From Alphaproteobacteria bacterium (GTDB taxonomy: Bacteria; Pseudomonadota; Alphaproteobacteria; Ferrovibrionales; Ferrovibrionaceae): a stretch of 64,000 bases of DNA. A model generated the notes under the pieces. The model was not told the origin of the DNA. It saw only the letters and a list, made by a program, of their open reading frames with translations, and searched no databases. A program made the translations under genes and the position numbers. Location: NCBI GenBank assembly GCA_018336035.1, contig JAGXRD010000104.1, forward strand, positions 1 to 64,000. The letters are read 5' to 3'. Positions 27,011 to 36,953 of the stretch are shown piece after piece. Position 1 is the stretch's first letter. The number at the start of each line of letters is the position of its first letter.

Positions 27011-27529
27011 TCAGATCGGGAAAATGAGGCAGGTCGTGGTGCCGGTGGCGAGGATCTTGCCGCTGGCATCGACAATGCGGCCTTCCGCAGTGCCGACGCG
27101 GTTGCCGACCTGGATCGCGTTGCCCTCGGCATAGACCGTGCCGGTCTTGTCGCTGATGCCGCGCACCAGGCTGACCTTGTATTCCAGCGTGGTGTAGCCC
27201 ATGCCCTTGGGCAGCATCGACTGAACGGCGCAGGACATGCAGCTGTCGAGCATGGTGCCGGCAAAGCCGCCATGCACGCTGCCGATCGGATTGTAATGTT
27301 TCTTCTCCGGCCGGGCGGCGAAGACGACACGGCCGGGCTCGGCCTCGAAGATCCACATATTCATCAGCTCGGCAATCGGCGCGCCCGACAACTCGCCGCT
27401 AATCAGCTTGCGAAACAGCTCGATGCCCGACAACTCGCGCAGCGTCTCCAGCGGCACCGGCGCGTAAGTCCCGCCTTTGGGCGGATGCAGGTCGGCGGAG
27501 CGTGCGGCGGGCTTCGGGGAGGCGGACAT
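27011..27529 (-). CDS. PaaI-type hotdog-fold thioesterase
   Basis: This 172-aa protein has a hotdog fold with the family segment GSVHGGFAGTMLDSCMSCAV, where the catalytic Asp lies on the long helix, and the later strand VYAEGNAIQVGNRVGTAEGR. It probably hydrolyses an acyl-CoA thioester. It is divergent from a MarR gene, with a 22-base palindrome between them, so it is likely that regulator's target. It ends eight bases from the convergent DUF1127 gene. Confidence 0.87.
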   Translation of the reverse strand: MSASPKPAARSADLHPPKGGTYAPVPLETLRELSGIELFRKLISGELSGAPIAELMNMWIFEAEPGRVVFAARPEKKHYNPIGSVHGGFAGTMLDSCMSCAVQSMLPKGMGYTTLEYKVSLVRGISDKTGTVYAEGNAIQVGNRVGTAEGRIVDASGKILATGTTTCLIFPI

Positions 27530-27567
27530 TGGAAGACTCCGTGTGGTATGGCTTGCCGCTCTGCGGT

Positions 27568-27589
27568 ATAACGTGTATATACACGTTAT
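27568..27589. promoter_or_regulatory. 22-base perfect palindrome, putative MarR operator
   Basis: ATAACGTGTAT is followed directly by its exact reverse complement ATACACGTTAT. The last two bases are part of the MarR ATG at 27588, and the thioesterase start is 39 bases away on the other side. A bound dimer would block both genes, which fits autorepression plus control of the thioesterase. Confidence 0.75.
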
Positions 27590-28109
27590 GGATCACAGCC
27601 CGCAAGCCCCCCATCCGTCAGGCTTTGTTTTGCCGCCGCCGATGCCGGATGGCACGGAATTCTGCCTGTGCTTCCAGCTGCGGGCCGCCGCGCGCCGCGC
27701 CAGCGCGCTCTATGCCGAACGGCTCAGCCCCATCGGGCTCGGCCTGCCACAATACAGCCTGGTCGGCATGGCCTGGGCCTGCGAAAAGCAGAACGGTCGC
27801 CCGCCCAGCATCACCGAACTGGCGGCGGCGCTCGATCTCGACCGCACGACGCTCAGCCGCAACCTGAAACCGATGATCGCCGCCGGCCTGGTCGAAGTGA
27901 CACCCAGCGGCCATGGCCGCGCCAAGCTGGTGCGCGCCACCCGCGAAGGCCGCGCCGCCTATCGCGCCGGCGTGGCGCTGTGGCGGGCGGCACAAGATGA
28001 GGCGCATGCGGCCCTCGGCGGCCAGTTCGACACCCTGATGCAGGCGCTGCAAACCACCATCGCCGGGCTGCCTGCTGCGGCGGGCAGCACCATCGCCAAC
28101 GATCTCTGA
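27588..28109 (+). CDS. MarR family transcriptional regulator
   Basis: This 173-aa MarR protein has the winged helix with ITELAAALDLDRTTLSRNLKPM and the wing LVEVTPSGHGRAKLVRATREG. The ATG at 27588 overlaps the end of the perfect palindrome; longer readings start inside the thioesterase promoter. Cysteines in EFCLCFQLRAAARR near the N terminus could sense oxidants or reactive electrophiles, a possibility only. Confidence 0.88.
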   Translation: MDHSPQAPHPSGFVLPPPMPDGTEFCLCFQLRAAARRASALYAERLSPIGLGLPQYSLVGMAWACEKQNGRPPSITELAAALDLDRTTLSRNLKPMIAAGLVEVTPSGHGRAKLVRATREGRAAYRAGVALWRAAQDEAHAALGGQFDTLMQALQTTIAGLPAAAGSTIANDL

Positions 28110-28314
28110 TCCGTCGGAATTTCGGCGCGCCCGCCAAGACTTAAGGCGAGAGCGGGCCTATGCTTTGGTCGAAAGCCGGGGTGGCCCGTCTTGTTCCAGC
28201 CCGGCCTTGCGGGCATCATTGCCGCCATTGGGGAAACGCCCGCCGGTTGCGGCGGCCAGAGCATATTCTGGCTGATCGGGCCGGCCGAAATTCTGTGGGA
28301 AGGGAGCCGACGTC

Positions 28315-30258
<1,944 letters not shown>

Positions 30259-30282
30259 GCTTTCAGCGAAGCTGAACACGTC

Positions 30283-30320
30283 AAAGGGCGTCCGGAGCGA
30301 TCCGGGCGCCTTTTTCTTTT
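30283..30320 (+). terminator. rho-independent terminator of acs
   Basis: AAAGGGCGTCCGGA pairs, with a one-base bulge, with TCCGGGCGCCTTT around a GCGA loop. TTTTTCTTTT follows directly on the plus strand, 25 bases past the acs stop. Confidence 0.85.
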
Positions 30321-30330
30321 GCGACTTCAC

Positions 30331-30421
30331 AAAAATGGGACCCCGGCTCTCCGCTTCGCTCCGGCCGGGGTGACGATAAACTTATACCGTCACCCCGGGC
30401 TTGACCCGGGGTCCCATTTTT
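30331..30421. repeat. nested inverted repeat (palindromic intergenic element)
   Basis: Perfect 16-base outer arms AAAAATGGGACCCCGG (30331-30346) and its complement (30406-30421) enclose inner 11-base arms CCGGGGTGACG (30365-30375) and CGTCACCCCGG (30388-30398). Each half is itself a GACCCCGG/CCGGGGTGAC palindrome, so the element looks like two inverted units of a dispersed alphaproteobacterial intergenic repeat. It could form one long hairpin downstream of the acs terminator. Confidence 0.8.
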
Positions 30422-30511
30422 CTTCGAAGCTCTGCCGTATCCCGAATTTGTGGAACCCCCGACGCCGCTGAGCCTTTTCATAGGAGCGAAGCAATCAACG
30501 GAGGCATCACG

Positions 30512-30697
30512 ATGGCTGTCGAGTCGCAATACGGCCCGAAGGAACGCGCGGAATACGATACGAAGGAGCGCGTGGTGTCGACGCAGAAGGCGCGCAGCGG
30601 CATCGAACTGCACAGCATGCGCTATGTGCTGGGCTTCGGCATCGCCGGCGTGGTGATCGCCTTCTTGCTGGCCTGGTATTTCATGTTCCGCGTTTAA
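30512..30697 (+). CDS. small single-pass membrane protein, function unknown
   Basis: This 61-aa protein has a charged N-terminal half (KERAEYDTKERVV) and one C-terminal membrane helix (YVLGFGIAGVVIAFLLAWYF). The ATG at 30512 follows GGAGG with seven bases spacing. Its end overlaps the convergent FUSC gene by 17 bases. I do not recognise a family; it looks like a real short gene because of the ribosome site and clean topology. Confidence 0.6.
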   Translation: MAVESQYGPKERAEYDTKERVVSTQKARSGIELHSMRYVLGFGIAGVVIAFLLAWYFMFRV

Positions 30698-32849
30698 CGG
30701 CATAGGGATTGGGCGCGACCGACAGGCCGGCCGCCAGTTCGCTGATCTGGCGCGCCACGGTTTCAGCCTGCTGCAGGCGTTGCATCAGGGCCGCCACCAT
30801 CTGCCATTGGTTTTCCGCCGCTGGTGACGCGGCGGCTTCGGCGGGGGGCGGCTCGACGTCGCCGCCCAGCAGGCCGATCAGCACCGGGCGATGCTGCGCC
30901 AGCAGCGCCTCTGCGGTAGTCGCATCGAGGTCGCGCCCGCGCATGCGCAGCAGCACATGCAGGGCGGCCAGTTGCGCCATCATGCGATAATTGGCCGAGA
31001 GGAAGGCCTGCAGCCGCGTGATATCGGTTTGATTGCTGCCCGGCTCATTGGCCAGCCGCTGCAGCGCGCCGGCGAAATCGGCACCGGCATCGAACAGGTC
31101 CTTGCGCGCCAGGCGATAATTCTGCTCCGGCGGATTCCGTTTCAGCGCCTGCCGGGCATATTTGCGGCTGGCGCGCAGCAGCGCGGCACTCAACTGCGGC
31201 AGGTCCTGGCGCTCCCAGTAGGGCAGCAGGAAGCTGAACAAAGCGGCGATGGCCGCACCCAGGCCGGTATCCAGCAGGCGTTCGGCCAGCAGCGAACCGC
31301 CGGCCGGATTGAGGAAATGCATCATCAGCAGCGCCATCACGCAGGCCGCGATTGACGTGATCAGATAGCGCACCGGCGCATAGGCATGTGCCAGCGCAAT
31401 GCTGGCAAAATAGAGCGCGAGCAAAGCCGGCTGCGACAGCAGATGCAGCGCCAGGGCCGCCAGCACGCAGCCGATCAGGTTGCCGATCAGACGGTCTTTC
31501 TGGCGCTGGCGCGTCGCGCTGTAATTGGCGCGCATGATCACCGCCACGGTCAGCAGGATCCAGCTGCCATGGCTGAAATACCTGGTCAGCAGGGTGGCGA
31601 GCGCGAAGGCGCAGAGCATCGCCGCCGTCAGCCGCAACGCGTAGCGGAAAATCGGCGAGCTGAGGCGCAGATGCCGGCGGATCAGGCGCAGGCGATATGG
31701 CCGTGGCGGCAGGAATTCATCCAGCTTGATCGCGCCCAGCAGCGCCTCGGCCGCGTCCGGCGCGCGGATCACCGATTGCAGCCGGTCGATGGCATCGACG
31801 GCATGGCCGATGCGGTCCAGCACGGCACGCAGTTCCAGCAGCGCGGCGCCATGTTCGGTGGCGGTATCGCTGCCCTCGTCCAGCGGGGCGACCTTTTCCA
31901 GCGTTTCGGCGATGGCGACGAATTCATTGCGCGCGGCCTGCAGCGACGGGCTCGGCTGGCCGCTGCGGATTTCCTCGGCGATGTCGTCCACCAGCATGGC
32001 GATATGCAGGATGCCGATGCGGATGCGGTTCAGCAGCGCGCCGCTGTCGCGCTGGGCGGAGAACTGGCGCTGCAGCAGCCAGTAGTCGGTCTGGCTCGAC
32101 AGGATCGTCTCGAAGGCATCCAGCGCCGCGATCAGGCCCGCCGCCATCTGGCGCTGCCGCACCGCCTGCATGTGGCGGAACAGCAGGTTGCGGGCGGCCT
32201 CCACACGCTCCATCAGCGTGACCTGGCGTTCGATCAGGTTGGCATAGCCGGCTTCGATGCCGATGCGGCTGTCATACAGCGCGGCCTTGGCGCGGATATA
32301 GTCGGCAAAAGCTTCCAGCGCGCCGGTCAGCGCGATCTGCTTATGCCGTTCCTCCAGCAGGTGGCTGGCGGCCAGCCCGAAGGCGGCATAGGCCACGGCG
32401 CCGGCAAAGACCAGCAGGGCATGATGCACCGCCGCCATACCGCCACCGATCTCGATGCCCAGTGCGAACACCACCGACAGGATCATCGACATGCACAGCG
32501 CCAGCGTGGTCTTGCCGTAGATGGTCAGCATCGCGCCGACGAAGCTGGTGATGGCGACGACCAAAGCCTGCAGCAGCGGCTCATGCCCGGTCAGGCCGAT
32601 GGCCAATGTGGCCAGGCTGTCGAAGATGATGGCGATCAGGAAGGCGGCGCGTTTGTAGTCATGCGGTACCGGCGTGTCGACGATGCTGACGCAGGTGGCG
32701 CCCACCGCCACCACGGCAGCCGCAGCGGGCCCGAGCCAGAGCCCGGTCGCCAGCGCCACGATGGCGACGCCGGCCGCGGCGGTCGCGCCGCTCAGCAGCT
32801 GTTGCGCCGGCAGGGTGAAGATCGAGAAATGGAAATCGCGCGACATCAT
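30681..32849 (-). CDS. FUSC family inner-membrane protein (aromatic acid exporter-like)
   Basis: This 722-aa membrane protein has two sets of about five or six hydrophobic helices (about residues 15-170 and 355-490) separated by long soluble helical segments, the pattern of FUSC/YccS/AaeB exporters. The second set contains FALATLLTRYFSHGSWILLT and VAVIMRANYSATRQRQKDRLIG, the latter a family signature. Two adjacent ATGs (32849 and 32846) both give MSRDFHFSIF-type starts. The substrate is unknown; relatives export hydroxylated aromatic acids or fusaric acid. Confidence 0.85.
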   Translation of the reverse strand: MMSRDFHFSIFTLPAQQLLSGATAAAGVAIVALATGLWLGPAAAAVVAVGATCVSIVDTPVPHDYKRAAFLIAIIFDSLATLAIGLTGHEPLLQALVVAITSFVGAMLTIYGKTTLALCMSMILSVVFALGIEIGGGMAAVHHALLVFAGAVAYAAFGLAASHLLEERHKQIALTGALEAFADYIRAKAALYDSRIGIEAGYANLIERQVTLMERVEAARNLLFRHMQAVRQRQMAAGLIAALDAFETILSSQTDYWLLQRQFSAQRDSGALLNRIRIGILHIAMLVDDIAEEIRSGQPSPSLQAARNEFVAIAETLEKVAPLDEGSDTATEHGAALLELRAVLDRIGHAVDAIDRLQSVIRAPDAAEALLGAIKLDEFLPPRPYRLRLIRRHLRLSSPIFRYALRLTAAMLCAFALATLLTRYFSHGSWILLTVAVIMRANYSATRQRQKDRLIGNLIGCVLAALALHLLSQPALLALYFASIALAHAYAPVRYLITSIAACVMALLMMHFLNPAGGSLLAERLLDTGLGAAIAALFSFLLPYWERQDLPQLSAALLRASRKYARQALKRNPPEQNYRLARKDLFDAGADFAGALQRLANEPGSNQTDITRLQAFLSANYRMMAQLAALHVLLRMRGRDLDATTAEALLAQHRPVLIGLLGGDVEPPPAEAAASPAAENQWQMVAALMQRLQQAETVARQISELAAGLSVAPNPYAVKRGT

Positions 32850-32904
32850 GCCGGGCGATCCTAGCGCGGGACGCGTCCGGCTGCGAGTAATCCGGCCTGC
32901 GAGA

Positions 32905-33426
32905 TCAGGCGAGCGGTTTGTAGAAAAACGCGCAGGGCTGCAGTGCCTTGCCGTCGGCGGACAGCGCATAGCCGGGCAGGATGCCCAGCAGGGTATAGCC
33001 CAGCGCGTGATACAGCGGTTCAGCGACACTGCCGTGTTCGGTGTCGAGCGTCAGCAGTGTCAGGCCGCGCCGCCGCGCCTCGGCTTCGGCCGCCTGCATC
33101 AGGCGGCGACCCAGTCCCTGCCGCCGTGCGTGGCTGTGGACCAGCAGCTTTTTCACATCGGCGCGGTGCTTCTGGTTTGGTGGCGTGTCCATGCCCAGCA
33201 TCACGGTGCCGACGATGCTGCCGGCTTGGTCGCGCGCCACGAACAGCACGGCGCTGCCATCGCGCAGGGCCGGCAACTGGCGCTGCCAGAAGGCGCGGGC
33301 CTGGTCCATGGCGAAGGGCTGCAGGAAATTGACACTGGCGCCATGCTGCACGCTGTCGTGCAGGATCTCGGCCAGCGCTTCCAACTCGGCTTCGGCCGCC
33401 GCGGCATCCAGACTGGTAATGGTCAT
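32905..33426 (-). CDS. GNAT family N-acetyltransferase
   Basis: This 173-aa GNAT protein shows the acetyl-CoA motif A, VKKLLVHSHARRQGLGRRLMQ, with the R/Q-x-x-G-x-G/A core, then LTLLTLDTEHGSVAEPLYHALGY. It overlaps the preceding GNAT gene by four bases. The three minus-strand genes cupin regulator, GNAT and GNAT form one unit. The substrate is not predictable. Confidence 0.87.
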   Translation of the reverse strand: MTITSLDAAAAEAELEALAEILHDSVQHGASVNFLQPFAMDQARAFWQRQLPALRDGSAVLFVARDQAGSIVGTVMLGMDTPPNQKHRADVKKLLVHSHARRQGLGRRLMQAAEAEARRRGLTLLTLDTEHGSVAEPLYHALGYTLLGILPGYALSADGKALQPCAFFYKPLA

Positions 33427-33917
33427 GGCTGAAGCATCCTTTGCAGGAACACCAGATCGAGCCAGCGCTCGAATTTCCAGCCGGCCTCGCGGATCAGCCC
33501 GGCATGGCGATAACCCAGCTTTTCATGCAGGCGCAGGCTGGCGACGTTGTCGGCGGTGATCCCGGCGATCATGGTGCGCAACCCGCGCTCCGTCGCGATC
33601 TGCAGCAGCGGCGCCAGCAGCTGCGCACCGATGCCCTTGCCGCGGCTTTGCGGCGCGATGTAGATGGCGTTCTCCACCGTGTAGAGATAGGCCGGCCAGG
33701 GGCGGAACGGACCATAGCTGGCATAGCCCAGCACCGTGCCGGCGTCTTCCGCCACCAGCACCGGCAGGTTCTGCGCGGTCTTCATCTGCAGCCAGTCGAT
33801 CTGCGCCTGCGGCTCGCGCGCCGTGTAATCGAACACAGCCGTGGTATTGAGCACGGCGTCGTTATAAATCGCGCGGATCGATTCCGCGTCTTCCAGCGTG
33901 GCATCACGAATCTTCAT
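33423..33917 (-). CDS. GNAT acetyltransferase, phosphinothricin-acetyltransferase-like
   Basis: This 164-aa protein has the Pat/YncA pattern: IRAIYNDAVLNTTAVFDYTA near the N terminus, IAPQSRGKGIGAQLL (acetyl-CoA binding) and SLRLHEKLGYRHAG. Such enzymes acetylate phosphinothricin, methionine sulfone or similar compounds. It is joined by four-base overlaps to the regulator upstream and a second GNAT downstream. Confidence 0.87.
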   Translation of the reverse strand: MKIRDATLEDAESIRAIYNDAVLNTTAVFDYTAREPQAQIDWLQMKTAQNLPVLVAEDAGTVLGYASYGPFRPWPAYLYTVENAIYIAPQSRGKGIGAQLLAPLLQIATERGLRTMIAGITADNVASLRLHEKLGYRHAGLIREAGWKFERWLDLVFLQRMLQP

Positions 33918-34489
33918 CGGGCTTTCCGTCGGGCAATGATCACGAGATAGCGGCAGGGCTCAGTGGTTTCGTTGGCGAAGACATGCGGCTGGTCCAGCGC
34001 ACAATGCAGGCAGTCGCCGGCAGCAATATCGAAATGGTCGTCGCCGCTGCTGAACCGCAGCACGCCGCTGACGCCCAGGATATGCTGGTCATAGGCGCCG
34101 GATGGCAGCGCCGGATAGTCGATCTTCGCACCGGCCGGCAGGGTGGCCTGTACGATCTCGACGCTCGATCCGGTGCCGGCCGGGGTCACCGCGCGGCGCT
34201 CGAAACCGGTTTCCGGATCGCGCCAGACGGGCTGCGCGGCGGCGGTCAGCAGCACCAGACTCTTGTCTTCCACGGCGGCCATCAGGCCCGACAGGGTGAT
34301 GTCCAGACCGGCGCAGAGCCGGCCGAGCAGGGCCGCGGTCGGGCTGGCCTCACGGCGCTCGATCCGCGAGATCATCGCCTTGCTCACGCCGCTGCGCTCG
34401 GCCAGGTCGGCCAGCGACAGCGCCAGCTCTTCGCGCCGGAGTTTCAGCCGGGCGGCGATGCGATCCTCGATATTGTCCGTCTCTATCAT
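33914..34489 (-). CDS. XRE family regulator with cupin sensor domain
   Basis: This 191-aa regulator has an N-terminal Cro/CI helix-turn-helix (about residues 12-68, with LSLADLAERSGVSKAMISRIERREASP) and a C-terminal cupin barrel (about 100-188, with GVSGVLRFSSGDDHFDIAAG and PHVFANET). It likely represses its own operon with two acetyltransferases and perhaps the divergent GNAT gene. The 84-base divergent region contains AGAC-N4-GTCT and TATAAC-T-GTTATA palindromes. Confidence 0.88.
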   Translation of the reverse strand: MIETDNIEDRIAARLKLRREELALSLADLAERSGVSKAMISRIERREASPTAALLGRLCAGLDITLSGLMAAVEDKSLVLLTAAAQPVWRDPETGFERRAVTPAGTGSSVEIVQATLPAGAKIDYPALPSGAYDQHILGVSGVLRFSSGDDHFDIAAGDCLHCALDQPHVFANETTEPCRYLVIIARRKAR

Positions 34490-34543
34490 GAGACAATCGT
34501 CTACTATCAGGGACGATTACCGTCAAGCCAGGTTTCGGGTTTA

Positions 34544-34567
34544 TATAACTGTTATACTGGTTATAAT
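34544..34567 (+). promoter_or_regulatory. divergent-promoter palindrome and possible leaderless -10
   Basis: TATAAC-T-GTTATA (34544-34556) is a perfect palindrome, and its half GTTATA recurs at 34560-34565. TATAAT at 34562-34567 resembles a -10 box only seven bases before the GNAT ATG at 34574, so transcription could start at the ATG itself. No Shine-Dalgarno sequence precedes that ATG. Confidence 0.45.
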
Positions 34568-34573
34568 GACGCC

Positions 34574-35152
34574 ATGACCAAGCTGACCTGTCATGCCCTG
34601 ACACCCGACCGCTGGAGCGACCTTGCTGCGCTGTTCGGTGCCAACGGCGCCTGTGACGGCTGCTGGTGCATGTGGTGGCGGCATCAGCGGGGCGAGGATT
34701 ATCAGAGCGCCAAGGGCGCCACCAATCGCCGCCGCTTCCAGAAGTTGGTGAAGGACGGGACTGCCCATGGCGCGCTGGCTTATGCAGACGGCGAGCCGGT
34801 CGGCTGGATTTCCTTTGATCGCCGCACCGATTTCCACCGCCTGCAACGTGGCCGCACCATGCGCTGCGACGACGCGGACGAAGTCTGGTCGCTGCCCTGT
34901 TTCTTTGTGAAAGCGGGCTGGCGCAGTCGCGGCGTGGCCTCAGCCTTGCTCCGCTTCGCGATCAGGCATCTGCAGCATGAAGAGGGCGCCCGGATCCTGG
35001 AAGCCTATCCCGTGCAGACCCTGCCCGATGGTAAGCGCTATCGCGCCGACGAGGCCTATACCGGCACGGTGGACCTGTTTGCCAAGGCTGGCTTCAAAGC
35101 AGTCGGCGCGCGCGATAATCGCCGCCAGCGCATGCGCCTCACACTGGGGTGA
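34574..35152 (+). CDS. GNAT family N-acetyltransferase
   Basis: This 192-aa protein has a GNAT core (EVWSLPCFFVKAGWRSRGVA and then SALLRFAIRHL) preceded by a Cys/Trp-rich stretch ACDGCWCMWWRHQRGED that is typical of a poorly characterised GNAT subgroup. I chose the ATG at 34574, which lies just after a TATAAT box and lacks a ribosome site, so it may be read from a leaderless mRNA. It is divergent from the XRE-cupin regulator. Confidence 0.85.
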   Translation: MTKLTCHALTPDRWSDLAALFGANGACDGCWCMWWRHQRGEDYQSAKGATNRRRFQKLVKDGTAHGALAYADGEPVGWISFDRRTDFHRLQRGRTMRCDDADEVWSLPCFFVKAGWRSRGVASALLRFAIRHLQHEEGARILEAYPVQTLPDGKRYRADEAYTGTVDLFAKAGFKAVGARDNRRQRMRLTLG

Positions 35153-35260
35153 TATGGCCGCGGGATGGCGGTTGCCACCCCTTGTCCCCAGGCCGCATAT
35201 TGACTTTCCGCCTATATGTACCCATTATGTTCTTTTATCCTTTTGCTCCCGGAGGCCACG

Positions 35261-35515
35261 ATGTCCAGGATGCCGAATCAGGCCGGCCGCCGGAGCCGGC
35301 GCTATATCGACTGGCGGGAGGCCGCACAGATGCTGGCTGGAGGGCAGACACCTGCCGAGGCGGCAAAGGCGATCGGCATTTCCGAAGACCGGCTCATGCG
35401 CCATTTCGAAACCAGCCAGCATTTTCTCAGGCTCATTCTGCGGGCAGGCGAAAGCCGTCGCTGCCTCGCGCTGGCGCTGCAGGCCGGGCCGATGGAGGAG
35501 GATACGCCGGGATAA
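35261..35515 (+). CDS. small protein with helix-turn-helix-like segment, function unknown
   Basis: This 84-aa basic protein contains a predicted helix-turn-helix (about residues 17-50: WREAAQMLAGGQTPAEAAKA then IGISEDRLMRHFE). The ATG at 35261 follows GGAGG with five bases spacing. It might bind DNA; a candidate is the 11-base tandem repeat that begins at its 3' end. I do not recognise a named family. Confidence 0.6.
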   Translation: MSRMPNQAGRRSRRYIDWREAAQMLAGGQTPAEAAKAIGISEDRLMRHFETSQHFLRLILRAGESRRCLALALQAGPMEEDTPG

Positions 35516-35612
35516 GCGTCGATAAGCGACGTTAGGCTCCAGGAGGCGTCGGTAAGCTGGATGCGCAAAATAAGCATCGAATAAGGGTCGAATAAGCATC
35601 GAATAAGGCTGG
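35512..35612. repeat. degenerate 11-base tandem repeats
   Basis: Four adjacent copies of the unit AATAAGCATCG or close variants occupy 35569-35612 (variants AATAAGGGTCG, AATAAGGCTGG). Related GATAAGCGTCG and GATAAGCGACG occur at 35515-35532. Spacing of 11 bases is about one helical turn, so each copy presents the same face. The region lies between the small HTH gene and the sugar dehydrogenase gene. Confidence 0.65.
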
Positions 35613-35777
35613 GGCAACGCAGAGCAAACATCCCGCAACGGTGCGGCAAAGCGGGACGAAGCTGTCTGCGAGGGCGGCGAACAAACACAATTGATCCCGC
35701 TTAAACCAGTCGATCCTGTTCAAACTGCTGCCGGAGCTTATCTTTTTCACCATCGCGGATTTCGGAACGGAGCCATC

Positions 35778-36893
35778 ATGCGCAGAACTGCTTTCGGCAT
35801 TGCTCTCTCGCTCGCCCTGTCGTTTGGAGCGGCCAGCGCGCAGACCCCGCAGACGATCCGCACACAGGATGTGTCGGTGCGTGCGGTGACGGTGGCCAGC
35901 GGCCTGGAGAATCCCTGGGGCTTCGCCTTCCTGCCCGATGGCCGCATTCTGGTGACCGAGCGGCCGGGTGCCATGCGCGTCGTCGACAAGGGCAAGGTCT
36001 CGCCGCCGCTCGGCAATGTGCCGAAAGTGTTCGACAGCGGGCAGGGCGGGTTGCTGGATGTCACGCTTGATCCGGAATTTGCGCGCAACCGCGTTGTCTA
36101 CTTCACGTATGCGGAACCGGGCGAGGGAGGTGCCGGCACGGCGCTGGCCAGTGCGGTGTTCAACGAAACATCATTGAGTGATGTGAAAGTGCTGTTCCGC
36201 CAACAGCCGAAAATGTCGGGTGGCCTGCATTTCGGCAGCCGCGTGGTGGTGGGCCCCGACGGCAAGCTGTGGCTCGGTCTCGGCGAGCGCTATCGCCGCG
36301 ATGAATCGCAGAATCTGAACAGCCATCTCGGCAAGGTGATCCGGCTGGAAAAAGATGGCCGCGTGCCCGCCGACAATCCTTTTGTCGGCCGCAGCGATGC
36401 ACGACCGGAAATCTGGTCTTACGGCCATCGCAACATCCAGGGCATGGCGCGGCATCCGCAGACCGGCATCGTCTGGCTCAACGAGCATGGCGCGCAGGGC
36501 GGCGACGAGGTGAATATTCCCGAGCGCGGCAAAAACTACGGCTGGCCGGTGATCACCCATGGCATCGATTATTCCGGCGCGAAGATCGGCATCGGCACAT
36601 CGGCGCCGGGTATGGAGCAGCCACTGTTGCACTGGACGCCGTCGATCGCGCCAGCCGGCATGGCCTTTTACACCGGCGACAGGATTGCGGCCTGGCGTGG
36701 CAACCTGTTCGTGGGATCGCTGAAATTCCGCACCCTGCATCGCGTGGTGCTGGACGGAACCCGCGTGGTGAAGCAGGAGCGGATCGAGCTGGGCGATAAT
36801 ATCCGCGATGTGCGCGATGGGCCCGACGGTTTTCTGTATGTCGCGACCGACGATCCGCGCGGTCGCATCATCCGGCTCGAACCGGCCAATTAG
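35778..36893 (+). CDS. PQQ-dependent sugar dehydrogenase family protein (YliI/Asd-like)
   Basis: This 371-aa exported protein has a signal peptide to about residue 22 (ending AASAQ) and the soluble aldose dehydrogenase beta-propeller. Conserved strings are NPWGFAFLPDGRILVTERPG, the catalytic-His region LHFGSRVVVGPDGKLWLGLGE, WSYGHRNIQGMA and GKNYGWPVITHGIDYSG. It probably oxidises aldose sugars in the periplasm with PQQ. The ATG at 35778 was chosen for the signal peptide and an upstream GGAG. Confidence 0.88.
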   Translation: MRRTAFGIALSLALSFGAASAQTPQTIRTQDVSVRAVTVASGLENPWGFAFLPDGRILVTERPGAMRVVDKGKVSPPLGNVPKVFDSGQGGLLDVTLDPEFARNRVVYFTYAEPGEGGAGTALASAVFNETSLSDVKVLFRQQPKMSGGLHFGSRVVVGPDGKLWLGLGERYRRDESQNLNSHLGKVIRLEKDGRVPADNPFVGRSDARPEIWSYGHRNIQGMARHPQTGIVWLNEHGAQGGDEVNIPERGKNYGWPVITHGIDYSGAKIGIGTSAPGMEQPLLHWTPSIAPAGMAFYTGDRIAAWRGNLFVGSLKFRTLHRVVLDGTRVVKQERIELGDNIRDVRDGPDGFLYVATDDPRGRIIRLEPAN

Positions 36894-36897
36894 GCAT

Positions 36898-36935
36898 AAA
36901 AAAACCCGGCCCGGAAAATCACTCCGGGCCGGGTT
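36898..36935 (-). terminator. rho-independent terminator of the TRAP operon
   Basis: AACCCGGCCCGG (36903-36914) pairs perfectly with CCGGGCCGGGTT (36924-36935) around nine bases. On the minus strand the hairpin is followed by seven U, so it ends the dctQM-type transcript; no U-run follows on the plus strand. Confidence 0.88.
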
Positions 36936-36953
36936 GCTTGATCATGAGCCGGT

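Noticed and set aside
35569-35612. CRISPR array
   Set aside because: The repeat unit is 11 bases in direct tandem without spacers, and no cas genes are near.
35302-35688. Minus-strand open frame across the 11-base tandem repeats
   Set aside because: It spans the HTH gene and the repeat array, and its repeated peptide pattern comes from the DNA repeat; no ribosome site was found.
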